Shown here in pieces: positions 11,190 through 23,302 of a stretch of DNA of 64,000 bases (its first letter is position 1; the number at the start of each line of letters is the position of its first letter). Made by a program: the position numbers and the translations under genes. Location of the stretch: the NCBI GenBank assembly GCA_947179485.1, contig OX359246.1, forward strand, positions 34,017,632-34,081,631. The letters are read 5' to 3'. A model generated the notes under the pieces. That model had not been told where the DNA came from, did no database searches, and saw nothing but the letters and a program-made list of their open reading frames with translations. The DNA is from Allacma fusca (taxonomy: Eukaryota; Arthropoda; Collembola; Symphypleona; Sminthuridae).

Positions 11190-13024
11190 TTTTCTTTGTA
11201 TTTTTTATATATATCAAATATCGTCCGTGAAAACGCCAATAGACATTGGTGAATTTTCAATTACAAAAAAAAATAATCCACATTTGGGGGCATTTTACAA
11301 GTTACACAATGAAACTTGTGTGCATTGCTACCCTCCCATAACATTGTGTAACAAAATCTATACCTACAGCCAGTCACCCTTTGAGTAACATATTAATTGA
11401 ATGCCCCTTACTATTATATGTAGTTAAAGTAAATTGGGAATCTTGCAGTGGCAGTTGAAGAGATCATGATTATTTAACCTGCTCTTTTCCACTACCTTAA
11501 ATGAGCTAATACATCCTCAACATACACAGACCTTGCGGATCGATCATTTCAGGGAACAGAAGTGTTTGAACCCGAACTTTACGATTGGGAACGGTTTACG
11601 GGTTTGGGAACTGGTTCGATGCAGTAAAATTGGATGTGGAAACCGTCTGGTTCGAGTTTCTCATCTGTAGACACAAAATCCCATACTATATATTCCTGTG
11701 TTCTTTGATTGTCTGGTGTTGGTGCGTACGTGGGGAAGTATTTTCGTGCTTTGTTGTATACAATAACAACCAGTGGAGGTCGTCCGTTGTATCAACGGCC
11801 GCTAAAATAGGATAAAATATTCGAAAGTATCGTTATCCATTATTACGCTCAACCGAATAGAAAATTCACTAACTAGGGGTGAATTTGAGATTCATAAATA
11901 TTCTCATTCATAAATAATCTCATTCATAACTAGAATTTTCCAATAGACTGTGGATATCTGTAAAGTCGAGTGATTTTCGCGGAAAGAAACAAGAAATGCA
12001 AACAGCAAGAATTTTGAAGGTCATCTGTATGGAAATTTGACAGGAACTCATGATATTACTGATTGATTAAAATTCAAAAGCAAGCAATTTGTTTTACACT
12101 ATATGTACGTGCGTCAAAATAATTTATGTTGCCTGCAATGAAACAATATTTCTGCATTTTCTAGCTCACCCAAATCGATTTAGTAATCAAATTTATTCAG
12201 CCTACATAATATGCCTATTTCTAACACAGAAATAAAAGTTTAACACAAGGTTATATAACAAGCAAAACTGTAGGTTATAATAAAGCTCAGTGTCCAAAAA
12301 TGGAAGATTTTAATTAGCCCACAACGAAGTTGTACAGCGGAAAACTGATGGAATGTAAAAAAAGGCACCTCACACATCAGGAGAACTCATAAACAGAAAA
12401 TAGTAACCAGCTCAACAGGAATCATTTAACTGCGCTTACTTTGCGATTTCAAATTTTCAATTGTACTCATCCCAATATATGGCCGGTCCAAGATTGGATT
12501 CCATGGTCTCGTCAATAAATTTGGTAACAGCAGATACATACTCCTGGAAAATTCATGCTTTTAAAATTCAAGATATGATACCATTATAGTTTACTGCAGT
12601 ATACTATTGCACAATTCATTTTGCCTTAATTACTTACTGTCGGGTGCATCTTGTAATGTAAAACATGAGCAGATCCTTCAAATTTAACCAGCGTAGGGGG
12701 GCTCCCTCTGTCTTGAATGGCACCAGCGAGTTCCTCCAATTCTTTCACAGGAGTGATGGTATCCGTCTCGGAGTAAAGAAACAAAAATTGTTTTGGTTTC
12801 TTAGCTTCCAAATCCGAGTTAGAAAGTCACAGAGGGGATATATCTCCACTTTTTGTTCAATTGGGCCCGGTCGTTTAAATGTCCCAACTGTACCGCATTC
12901 CCAAGCGGATTTCATGTACATCCAAAATAGTCTCGTCAATAGAACCACCACAACAAGAAAGGCGAAAACATGGGCGAGTCCGAAGTTGTATGGAAGCGCA
13001 GAATTACAAGTTGCCACCATAGCT
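11190..13024. repeat. Old segmental duplicate of the TMEM53 neighbourhood
   Basis: This stretch is a diverged copy of 23325-25450 (and so also of 33327-35452). Shared landmarks include 'caaatatcgt.cgtgaaaacgcc' at 11215, 'accttgcggatcgatcatt' at 11530 and 'gtggaggtcgtccgttgta' at 11772, then the TMEM53 remnant. Outside the pseudogene I see nothing coding; the frame at 11585-11815 has a broken counterpart in the other copy and no recognisable motif. Confidence 0.75.
12457..13024 (-). pseudogene. TMEM53-like pseudogene, 5' truncated and frameshifted
   Basis: It corresponds to the second half of the intact gene at 48890-50057. Exon 1 sequence is recognisable from 13024 down to 12638, through the membrane segment (NFGLAHVFAFLVVVVLLTR) and LYSETDTITPVKELEE to HVLHYKMHPT. 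The GTAAGT donor (12637-12632), the short intron, the acceptor and the last exon (12543-12457, ending in the same stop) are all preserved. The first two thirds of the protein, including the nucleophile region, is missing above 13024. A net 2-base insertion near 12780-12800 breaks the frame just before LFLYSETD. It cannot make a working hydrolase. Confidence 0.85.
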
Positions 13025-13647
13025 CTTGATTTTAGAGCAGATGATTTCATTGATTTGACTTGGAAAGTTAAAACAGAACTTATAACTGCATACAAACAAA
13101 AATACTTGCGCTAGATATCGCAGACGCCCGATGTCTCACAATATCTTGTGTAATTCACAGGACATACAAAATCATGAATATGCAGAAACGTTAAACCTTG
13201 CACAGCGTACCGTCCATTTAATTCAATTTTGTGGTGTATAGATTTAAGCACATTTAAAAAATAAGTGCCGCAAAAACAGCACGCGTCTTTCCACAAGTAC
13301 AACTTTTTAGTAATTATGCGTAAATATTTTGAAAGTTATATGAAGGTCCTTGCATCAAAATCAAAGAGATTGAGTACGCGTCGCAGTGTGTAAGCATGGA
13401 TATTAATCATTAGATAGTGCCCTCAATTTAAATTAATGTTTGATCGTTCTTACGGATTACTATCGTAGAATGTAAAATCGTTACATTACCATCAGGGACC
13501 AAATGTTAAAGCATTACTGTGTAAAAAATACATCGATTTTACTAGTCTTTACAAGAATTATATACACTATGATGTATCAGTCTTTAATCCGTAATTAATT
13601 CATTAACTGTAACACTAAATACTTACCGTTAGTTAATACGTTCTAAT

Positions 13648-16060
13648 TAGGGTTCCCAGACGTCCCGGAATGCCCGGGACAGTCCCGGAACGACACTCCT
13701 TGTCCCGTGTCCCGGAAGAGTGTATTCCGGGACACGTAATGTCCCGGAAATGTCAAGCTCAAAAAGTTATGAAAATAATTAGTTTTTAAGATAAAAATAA
13801 AATATTTCCTTCTACAGAATACAAACGAGAGCATCATGTGCCATCTACATAAAACTAATAAAACCATAAAAATGCGCTTACAAACGTAATAAAATCGTTT
13901 CAGCAGCAGGAAACTGTTTGTCTTTTTGAGAAGTTGCTTTAAAGGTTACGCGCCCAGGTCTGCGTGCATGTTCAGGTCTGTCCAGAATCCCTAAAAAGCA
14001 ACCTCTATGCTTTCACCCCTACCTCAAAAAGTGACTTTCCTGGATATCGCCTGAACAGCTTGATGTAATTCTACTATCAAAAAGTTAATGGGAGATCATT
14101 GCGAATCTCCATGAATTTTTGTGTTCCTGTAACACTTGAAGTCGTTGAGTCCTTCGGAAAAATAAACAAAAATTGGAGGCAAATGCCGAATTTAAGTTGC
14201 ATGGTGACCGTTCATTTAACATTGGAAAATATTTGAGGGCGTTCCACTAATCAGAAATGTATGAAATTTTATTATGAGACGCTTTTCAAAACTAGGATGT
14301 TACTATAAAATTTTGGTGATCATTTAAGGGATCACCCCTTAAATGTTAGTTGTATCCTTAAGTTGGTTTACATGTCACTTATGTACATGACATGTTGAGC
14401 ATACCAGTTCATTTTTTTCTTTCATTTGTGCAAAAAAATGCTTTGATTTCTATTTTTAAGAATTTTTTCGCGAATACAAGAAAACAATGAATTGCTATTC
14501 TTTTTTAACATTTCTTTTTTGTTTACTTGGGCAGGCTTAAATTATAGTAACCAAGTGTTAATACAACTTACAATAAAATTAGTCCTACAGAGTACAAAAA
14601 AAGAAAAAAGAGAGAATGGAAACTCCGCAATGCTAAATAAGTTACAAAAATCTTGCATCTTGGAATTTGAATGGTTAATTTGAATAAATTAACACTTTTT
14701 GTGTACGCCTTTGAATATTTAGTACAGTGCGACTAATCAGTCATTAACTTTTAACCAAAACGATTCAATTCTAACTTAGTGACGAGAGTAAGTACAGTAT
14801 AAGATTAACTTTGGGGTCCATTAACACATGTTCGAAATTAATTAAAATTATGTAGCTATCATGCATTGATAGCGCTCTGGATGGTTCAAAAAGTTTTAGC
14901 CCTTTCGTGGTTGAAAATCAAGTCAATAATCAATTTTTGTAAGTTTGAATGTTTCACGTCCACGTAAACAAAATCTCCAAAAATTAGCCAACAATAACGT
15001 GCATGTACTTCAATGGCAAACATCATTATTGTCTGAAATCTTCCTACTAATCTAAGCAATAGTTTTACAATTCAAAAAGGTCGAAATAAATTAATAGCTA
15101 AAAAAGCTTAAAAAGTGAAGTTGTTTTTGCGCCCTCAAAAGTTGAAAACAGGTTTTCTGGTAGATGCTGTCAGAATAAATTCCAATAGTTTAATGAAAAT
15201 GATGAAAACTCTTGAAATGACGAAAACCAATGCCACGATATTATTTTCGCGGATGCAGAAATAGCTGTGAAAAAGTTGGTTTGCAATGAATACTGAATTG
15301 AGCAATTTTGAGATGTAAGTTGGAAATTATTAATACTATTGAAAGAGTACTCAAGAAGAAATTATCCATCGTTTCGTTGATTTTGTCATTTCAAGAGTTT
15401 TCATCGTTTTCAATAAACTATTGGGATAAATTTACCCCTGGAACAAAAAAACGCTTTTAACAGGAAGCTTTGAATTTTTTGAAATCAAAGACCCATTTAA
15501 GCAGAGATTGTGATTTCAGTGATAATAATATTTTTTTGAAAATGAAACTACTAAATTTGAAATCAAAGGAATTCTTAGTATCTATGGCTTATTTACTAAA
15601 TTTTGCCGATGCATTCGGTAAATTAAACGAGGACCAGCTGTACAATATATTTTGCTTACTTCGTCAAAGTTATGAGCTTTTGATTGTGATTAAATTGGTC
15701 GGTGCAAAGTGCGTTGAGTTTTTAAGAAAGAACAATGTCCTGAACTATTCGTTACTATACTATAGTTCGTGCTGTCAATTCCTGTTGGCAATGCTATTGC
15801 AAAAAGGTATTTCAGCCTAATGAAGAAAGTTTGGACAGCCGAGAGAAACTTCATGTCAACGGAACTTGTGAAGGCAGAGCTTTAAGTCAGGCTTAATATG
15901 CCCTTTTCATGTTGTTTCAATTTTTTGAACAAACCAGAAAGCAAGAAAATGTTATTAGATGCCAACACGGCGGAAAAATACAATTAAAAATCATGTATAC
16001 ATTAAATTTTAAAAAAATTATTTTGTCCCTTAATGACGTTTCGAAAAAGTGGGAACCCTA
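13648..16060 (+). mobile_element. hAT element with TGTCCCGGAA arm, 2.4 kb
   Basis: The exact 8-bp duplication GTTCTAAT flanks it (13640-13647 and 16061-16068). Termini are TAGGGTTCCCAGACGTCCCG and, inverted, TAGGGTTCCCACTTTTTCG. The left arm (13655-13755) is an array of GTCCCGGAA/TTCCGGGAC. The interior is AT-rich and contains a 116-codon frame (15470-15820) with no recognisable hAT motif. A second family member in opposite orientation fills 1-2387. Confidence 0.9.
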
Positions 16061-16436
16061 GTTCTAATGGAGGTCATCAAAATAGGCAAATTTTATAAAG
16101 ACTGTCAATTTTGCTTACTCGCATTCTTTTCTGGCATATTTTGTAATAAATAATTACCTTTAAATCCTCCAAAATAATATTTAAAAATCTTGACTCCTGA
16201 TGAGTTTATTTCCCATTAAAAAAACTCGGCAACACAACAGCTTTTGAAGGTGATTTATAAAATCTGTCATGTTAAATACATTCAATGGTTAGCAACAAGT
16301 TTCCAAGCCAGAATGGAGCGCAGTGTGACAATGTGTTAAGACGGCGCAGGGGAGAATACAGGAAGACTAAATATCCTGTTTTGCTTACGGATTAATGAGT
16401 TAGTATTTGATATCATATATTTGCAGGTCATCTAAA
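16061..16436. other. Spacer between a hAT element and the duplicated block
   Basis: From about 16338 the sequence matches 51064 onward ('aagacggcgcaggggagaat'). This is the true left edge of an older duplication that is larger than the recent 10-kb tandem copy. No gene seen before 16436. Confidence 0.5.
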
Positions 16437-16527
16437 TATTGATGCTAGAATGACACCCATAAAAGACATGAGGAAAACCATACATCACCATTCACCAAAT
16501 ACAATAAGCACAACAATTGATCACACC

Positions 16528-16928
16528 AAATGTGTCCAAATGGCTCACCCTATCCTACATCCTTCCTATATGGGGAGCTCCAATCCTACATATTAGCCTA
16601 CATTTCATTGACAAATTCGATCAACCAATGCTACACCCTTCCTACATTTTATATGCTTTTCGTTACTGACAGACTGTATAAGGGCATTCTACTCTAATTC
16701 TACGATACATACATATATCAGTAAATCCGGCTTGAAATTTGAATTTTATTCAAACGAAATTTTTCGTTTCAGTGGTCGAGCTTATACCACAATCTGCAAG
16801 TACCAGTGTCTAGGCTTTAAGCGTAAATTCTTGCACCCTATTTTGCCTACAAGCCTGTTTAATAAAATCCTCGCACCCTATAAATAGGCTACAAATAGGC
16901 CTATATGTAGGATAGGCGGACACATTTG
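16528..16928. mobile_element. MITE of 401 bp with AAATGTGTCC termini
   Basis: Inverted ends AAATGTGTCC and GGACACATTT, followed inward by CCTATCCTACAT on both sides, bound the element. GATCACACC flanks it at 16519-16527 and 16929-16937. A 9-bp duplication would suit a Mutator-like element, but the exact TIR/TSD split is ambiguous because the TIR may start with CC. The paralogous site near 51308-51316 is empty, which confirms the insertion. It contains no coding sequence and interrupts the Cys-rich ORF relic. Confidence 0.8.
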
Positions 16929-17093
16929 GATCACACCCTTAGAACCATCTACACTATGCACACAGCTTGTAAAAGGATCTATTCTACAAGCTGTGCTATA
17001 GATAAAATCCCAAATTTCAATCATAGAAAATTGATGCTTGTCGCCGCTTCGTCTCGCGGGTTAAATCAATTGACGGTAATGGACATACCCAAC

Positions 17094-19251
17094 CAGAGCT
17101 GCTTGCAGGCATCAGGTAGTACCTGAAAAATACCCGTCGGGTCGGGTTCGGGTTAACTAAAAATAAGAACCTGAATATCGGGTCGAGTGTGGGTACATGT
17201 AAGATCCGCACCTGAAAATTCAGGTCGGGTTACCGTCAAGTTCGGGTAAAATAAAATACCTGAACATTTTATCGGGTTCAAGTTCGGGTCACAGTATTTG
17301 AATTACCTAAACCCGAACTTGACATTTCAGGTAATTTGCAGGTATTTATTTCCACCAAAAAAAATTAAACTTCACGTGAATAAAACCTTCCATTCTGCAT
17401 GCAATATTTATAAGGGCACTTGGTTTGGGAAAAACCGTGAATACCGAAGTGTTTAGCAAACCGTCAACCAGGCTTGTGCAGTGATTATCGACGAGAGTTA
17501 AAGTGCAATGGTTTTATTTAACAATTATTAGAAGTAAGTACTAATTTCGATGCAATTAGCATGAGCTTTAAATATGTTTGAATTGAAACTGTAAGATTTC
17601 AATATAAAAGAAGTACCCGAAATCATCGAAGAATTAAATCAAAGTGAAGATGACTCAAAACAAGGCCATAAGCCAGAGAAAAAATCAATAGCATACAGAC
17701 GTTTCACTAACTGTGGTGAGACTCATAAATACACTTGTAATTATAAGTTCATTTACTCATAAACTTCTAAAACAACCGCATACCCTACACATTTGCTTAT
17801 GAGTAGATAAAATTGTAGGTTATGCTAAAGATTTTTAATATTTTGTAGGCACTTGTATGTAGACTGCCTTTTTCGAGGAAAAAATATACATCGTTGGTTA
17901 TATTTTAAAAGGCACCATTTTTATATCGTAACTCATGCTTTTTAATTGATATATCCACTGAAAATGGTGCTATTTAGAATTTGGCTGACGATATGTATGT
18001 TCGAACCTTTGTTATTCCAAAATACTGAATAAACCCCCATCTAGAGTTTCTTGAACATGTTTTTTTTTACTTTTATTAACTTGCTGCAGTGAAAACGATT
18101 TCAATTTTATTTGCATTGAAACCAGTAAGTCTGGATCTCCTCCAAAATAACGTGTTGTCGTGCAAAGTGAAAAGTTGATTGGACAGATCAAATCAGTGTG
18201 TAACTTTATTGTCTAAAATTATTCGTAAACAAAATCTTCGAAATAAGAGAGGATCTTAAAGAATATTATGCATATCGGTTGTAGGTATAGGGACAAATCT
18301 CGGGAGTGATGTATGAGGGTTGTAGGTAGGGTTAAATCTCAGGAGTGATCTATGAATGTAGGCTAAACTGTAGGCTCTACGAAAGAATCTAAAAATATGT
18401 AGAATAAAAGGTATACACATTTTTTGCCCATATTAGGCTAATGTAACAATGTGAATGTTTGGTGTGTAATCTTTTTACGATTCTTTAAATGATGATGAGG
18501 AGATCACTAAATGACTATGATTCTTTGGGTGTAATGCTTAGCTGTGAGGCGGCCTTGCGACCGCGACCTATGGTGTGGTAGTGATGGGAATAAGATGAAA
18601 ACTATCTTATTTAATTAATCCTCTAAAACACTGTGATCCTTTAAGTCCAATTTGTCCTTTTGATATTTAAGTCCTTTATATTTATTTCGATTCAAACACC
18701 TTTTAACAATCCGAATCCGCAATCAATCCTTTATTCCTAATGATAAATCGTTATGATTATTCCAATGAATGCTTCCTATTGATAATTCCTAACGATTCCC
18801 TGGAGCTCTTACCTGCTACGATCCTAACCGTAGACTCCTCTCTCCAAGTGCTCGCTCTCCGCTCGCACACTTATCCTTATCAGTGACTCACACTCCCCCG
18901 TGCTCGGTCCCTTACACCTCATTCCCTTATCCTTTCAGTATCCTATTATTATCCTAATATTCTATCCTTATAGCTAACAATAAGATTAGCATTAAATGTA
19001 GGTAAAATACCTGAAAGTCAAGTGCGGGTTCAGGTTCGGGTCAGGTTCAGGTCGGGTTTACATCGGACTTCAGGTAATTTTTCAGGTACGGGTCTCCTAG
19101 AAATACCCGACGAAAAATACCTGTCAAGTAAAGTATTGGCTCAGATCCGACTGAGCAAGTTCGGGTCGAAGAAATTTTTTTACCTGAAATGTCAGGTGCG
19201 GGTCGGGTTCAGGTGCGGTTCCTGATTTTTTGGTACCTGAGAGCAGCTCTG
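17094..19251. mobile_element. hAT element with CGGGTCGGG/ACCTGAA arms, 2.2 kb
   Basis: An exact duplication TACCCAAC flanks it (17086-17093 and 19252-19259). Termini are CAGAGCTGCTTGCAGG and, inverted, CAGAGCTGCTCTCAGG. Arms 17110-17350 and 19000-19250 are arrays built from ACCTGAA, GGGTCGGGTTCGGG and similar motifs. The paralogous site at 51462-51469 (TGCCCAAC) has no insertion, which proves the boundaries. The interior holds a 49-codon frame near 17617-17765 (VPEIIEELNQSEDDSK) that I cannot assign, and no complete transposase. Confidence 0.95.
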
Positions 19252-19567
19252 TACCCAACGACAGGTAATTTCAATATCTACAATTTGTACGGATTCTCAA
19301 TTTTATGGGATTGAAATTAAGGATCTTACCTATAATGTAGATTGATCGAGGGATGTGATCAATTGTTGTGCATACTGTTGTAGGGAACTTCGTTTCACTT
19401 CATCCCTAAAAAGAGACGAAGGAAATTGCAAATTGCCATTAAATTTCATTGCAGTATTTTGTTTACAAAAACCAGATGTCACTTATTCTAAGAGGTAAAG
19501 TAATCAAAAGATCGCAGAGGACCACATCATGGAGAAGAAAAGATGTTTTCATTTGAAGATGCTGAGA

Positions 19568-22290
19568 AAATATTCCTGGGGTTTTTAGCTCACCCAATAT
19601 TAATTACAATGATTCGTCCCACAAATTAATGGTTATTAATTTATAGCCTAACTTAGATACATAGTGTACTGAGTGCATTAAACATATTTTTTTAAAAATG
19701 TTTAAAGGTTGCCAACAAAATCAATGAGGAATTTAATAATAATTGGTGATAAGGTTCATCTTTATCAGTATCATCCGAAGTCTCTAGTCATGGATATTTC
19801 ATTGTACATTACAATTGATTTGGTCTGTGCGTGATGGGAGGTGTCTTGCTATTCTAAATGTATTTTGAATAAAATATAATTTGAAATAGTCAATTCTTTG
19901 ACCCGCACATTTAAATTTGCTCATTGATGGAAAATTGTGGAAAAAGTTGATTTCCGCTTTCGCAAATCTCTCCTTCCACTTGTCATTTTCACACGTTTTC
20001 AGTAAACAATTCAATGGCTTCAGCGTGAGAACCAGTTAATTGCAATAGCGCGTAAATAACTATAAAATTAACTGTGGCCATGAGATAGATTCCTCTTAAT
20101 TAGAAGGAAACATATTTTAGTACCAAAGACCCTGTGAAAGAATGAATGATATGGGTTTGTTGATGTTATATAAAGCCATAAATCGACCGTAAATAAACAA
20201 GCCTGCGTGTATACCTATTCAATTACTCAGATTTTGTTGTTTACTAGTGGATCATAACACGAGATAATATTCCTGGGGTTTTTTGCTCACCCAATGACCC
20301 AATATTAATTACAATGATTCGTCCCTCAAAGTAATGGTTATTCATTTATAGTCTAAATTAGATACATAGAGTACTGAGTGCATTCAACATATTTTAAAAA
20401 TAATATTTAAAGGTTGCCATCAAAAACAATGAGGGATTTAATAATAATCGGTCATAAGGTTCATCTTTATCAGTATCATCCGAAGTCTCTAGTCATGGAT
20501 ATTCCATTGTGCATTACAATTGATTTGGTCTGTGCGTGATGGGAGGCATGCATATAATTCTAATGCGTATTCTAAATGCATTTTGAATAAAATATAATTT
20601 GAAATAGTCAATTCTTTTTGACAAGCACCTTTAAATTTGCACATTGATGAAAAATTATGGAAAAAGTTGATTTCCGCTTTCTCAAGTCACTCCTTCCACT
20701 TGTCATTTTCACACTGTTCAGTAAACAATTCAATGTTTTCAGCGTGAGAACCAGTCAATTGCAATAGCGCGTAAATAACTATAAAATTAACTCTGGCCAT
20801 GAGATAGATTTCTCTTAATTAGAAGGAAACATATATTAGTGCCAAAGAGCCTGTGAAAGAATGAATGATATGGGTTTGATAATGATATATAAAGCCATAT
20901 ATCGACCGTAAATAAACAAGCCTGCCTGTATACCTATTCAATTACTCAGATTTTGTTGTTTACTATTGGATCATAAGACTTGTTTTTTTCCTTCAAATGA
21001 ACATAACGTCAAGTTTCTTCCAGGTGAGGAAGTTCATATGGATAGGATCTACTGGAAGTATTATTTTCTAGATTTTCCTGATTGAGGCCTGTGTGTACAG
21101 TAATTAGTTGTACGTGTAGGCTACAAATGACGTGATCCAAAAATGTGGCAAATTACGACTGACTGGAAAATCAAACTTCATTTGGGTGACGGACTGTATA
21201 TGACGACGACAAACACATACATATGTATATGCATAGACAATGACTATGGCACGGGGAGTCGTAATGCTCAAACCTTCGATCGTTAGAGTAAATAAGTAAA
21301 CAAAATCATAAATCCCGACGATCAATATATCGTCGGCAAAACTTGCTAACCGGCTAAAATAAAAAATGCTTAGAATGAAGACCGGCTATTTTGCTTTCGC
21401 TACAAATTCTAAAGTGAAACCCGGCCATAATTCACATTAGCAGTATATCATGTAAGTGGAATGAAGTACACCCCCACTTTTCCACAATTCCCCTCCTCTT
21501 CCCGTCCACTCACAATCCACTACCCCTCCACTTCCCCTCCACTTCACATTCAATTACATTCTACTCCACTCGCCCTCCACTTGCCCTTCAATTACATACA
21601 AAATAACTATAAAATTAACTGTGGCCATGAGATAGATTCCTCTTAATTAGAAGGAAACATATTTTAGTGCCAAAGAGCCTGTGAAAGAATGAACGATATG
21701 GGTTTATTAATGCTATATAAAGCCATATATCGACCGTAAATAAACAAGCCTGCGTGTATACCTATTCAATTACTCACAGTTTCTTGTTTACTATTATATC
21801 ATAACACTGATTTTATCCTTCAAATGAACATAACGTCAAGTTTATTTCAGGTGAGGAAGTTCATACGGATAGGATGTACTGAAAGTATTATTTTATAGAT
21901 TTTTGTGATTGTGAGTACAGTAATTAGTTGTACGCGTAGGCTACAAATGATGTGATCCAAAAATGTGGTAAATTACGACTGACTGGAAGATCAAACAGCG
22001 TCATGCATTAGGGTGACGTACTGTATATGACGACATGCACATACATATGTATATGCATGGACAATGGCTATGACACGGAGAGCCGTCATGCTCAAAACTT
22101 CGATAGTTAACGTACATAAATAATATTAATGATGACTGGCTACGTGTTCTTCGTTATTGTCCAGATTTTTATATTATTTAGCTATAGGTATTAGTAATAA
22201 TAATTATTATTTACTATTTACATTTCTGAGTTATCGTGAAGACGGACAAACAAAATCATAAATCCCGACGATCAATATATGAAACGTTAT
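19568..22290. repeat. Local triplication of a 0.7-1.1 kb unit
   Basis: Three diverged head-to-tail copies are visible: 19568-20265 (truncated), 20266-21325 (full) and 21600-22290 (starting part-way, at the ACTATAAAATTAACT landmark). The counterpart at 51776-52820 has one copy only. Landmarks are 'ttcctggggtttttt.gctcaccc', 'gatttggtctgtgcgtgat' and 'aaataaacaagcctgc'. The CT-rich strip 21470-21600 and a stretch with ACCGGCTA motifs separate copies two and three. No gene seen; small frames here have stops in sister copies. Confidence 0.8.
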
Positions 22291-22423
22291 TTTAGTTTGT
22301 CCCTTTAAAGAACACTTGCGTTGGAACTACGATTTCTGGTCATACTGAACCGCTGGATCTCCAACAGGTGGCGCAGTAAACAGTACAAAACTTTAGTGAA
22401 TGTTTGTAGGGTATGTCGATTTG

Positions 22424-22478
22424 AAAATGCCCCGCATTTTGGACAACTAGACCGCCCAAAATGCGAGGGCATTTTCAT
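22424..22478. other. Imperfect hairpin in non-coding DNA
   Basis: AAAATGCCCCGCATTTTGG and the downstream CCCAAAATGCGAGGGCATTT can pair over about 18 bases with a small bulge and a 12-base loop. It could be the core of a small palindromic element or a precursor-like RNA hairpin. The sequence does not decide between them. An identical copy lies at 32426-32480. Confidence 0.35.
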
Positions 22479-22552
22479 TTCAGGGCGAGGGCGGCACAGT
22501 AGGGCCTCCATCTTGGATATACGCATATTTACCCCTATACATGTATTTATAT

Positions 22553-23302
22553 CAGGGTTGGAAAAAAACCGGCTTTTATCAATAAAGGCCAATCCAGTGG
22601 CAAGAAATGGTAACAACCGGCTTTTATTTGATGTGGATTTTATTGGCTAAAATATAATAAACGCCAATACTATCCAGTTAAATAATCTAATGTCCAGTCC
22701 AGTGGTTGATATTGGATTTTACCGGCATCTTTTGGTTTGTGGTAATAATTGGTAACGATTATGTCCGATCACGCGACGTGCTCCAAAAAATTAAAATTCC
22801 GCTTCTTTTACGTCCGCATCTACTTATATACTACTCATATAAACACGATTTTCGTTAGTTACCTAGCAGTCCAATTTAAATATTGTGGCAGACCGGTAGT
22901 TCTCTGCAGGATTTTCCACACTTCAGTGAGTGTCATTTCTGGGGTGGTTTTTGATTATTTTATTTCTCATAGTCATTTCATTACCAAATAACTGTTTGCA
23001 AACATTAAAATCGAAGATGACGTTTTTTCAAGTATTTATTAAATACTGACGGTTAAATAAATTGCCAGAATGATGTTTTCCTTTAGCCATTGTGGCTTTT
23101 ATTCATTGCTGTCCTTGCATGCGTAATATTAGCCAAGCCGGCGGTACTTTTTGGTTAAAACCGGCTTTTATTGGACAGTGGATTTATTTGGATACTATTA
23201 ATGATGACCATTTTATACCAGTCTATACAACCGGACCAGGCCGGTTAGTACCGGATTTTACCCAATATTGACCAGGCCAATTCTTGCCACTTGCCAACCC
23301 TG
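22553..23302. mobile_element. hAT element with ACCGGCTTTTA arms, 750 bp
   Basis: Termini are CAGGGTTGG, with CAGGGTTGGCAAGTGG on the inverted right end. The flanks are ATTTATAT (22545-22552) and ATTTATTT (23303-23310), a target duplication with one difference. The arms share ACCGGCTTTTATT, CCAGTCCAGT and GGATTTTA(T/C) motifs. An 80-codon frame lies in the middle (22749-22991) with no recognisable transposase motif. Confidence 0.85.

Larger units (their letters stand above)
16437..19498 (+). pseudogene. Broken paralogue of the Cys-rich ORF pair at 51213-51708
   Basis: The same acceptor-like TTTGCAG and frame start at 16437. The frame is interrupted by the MITE (16528-16928) and resumes as AIDKIPNFNHRKLM at about 16995. 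It is interrupted again by the hAT element (17094-19251), and the distal part is found at 19320-19498. There the codon for a conserved Cys (VDC in the other copy) is TGA. The unit is not translatable. The function of the intact ancestor is unknown. Confidence 0.55.
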
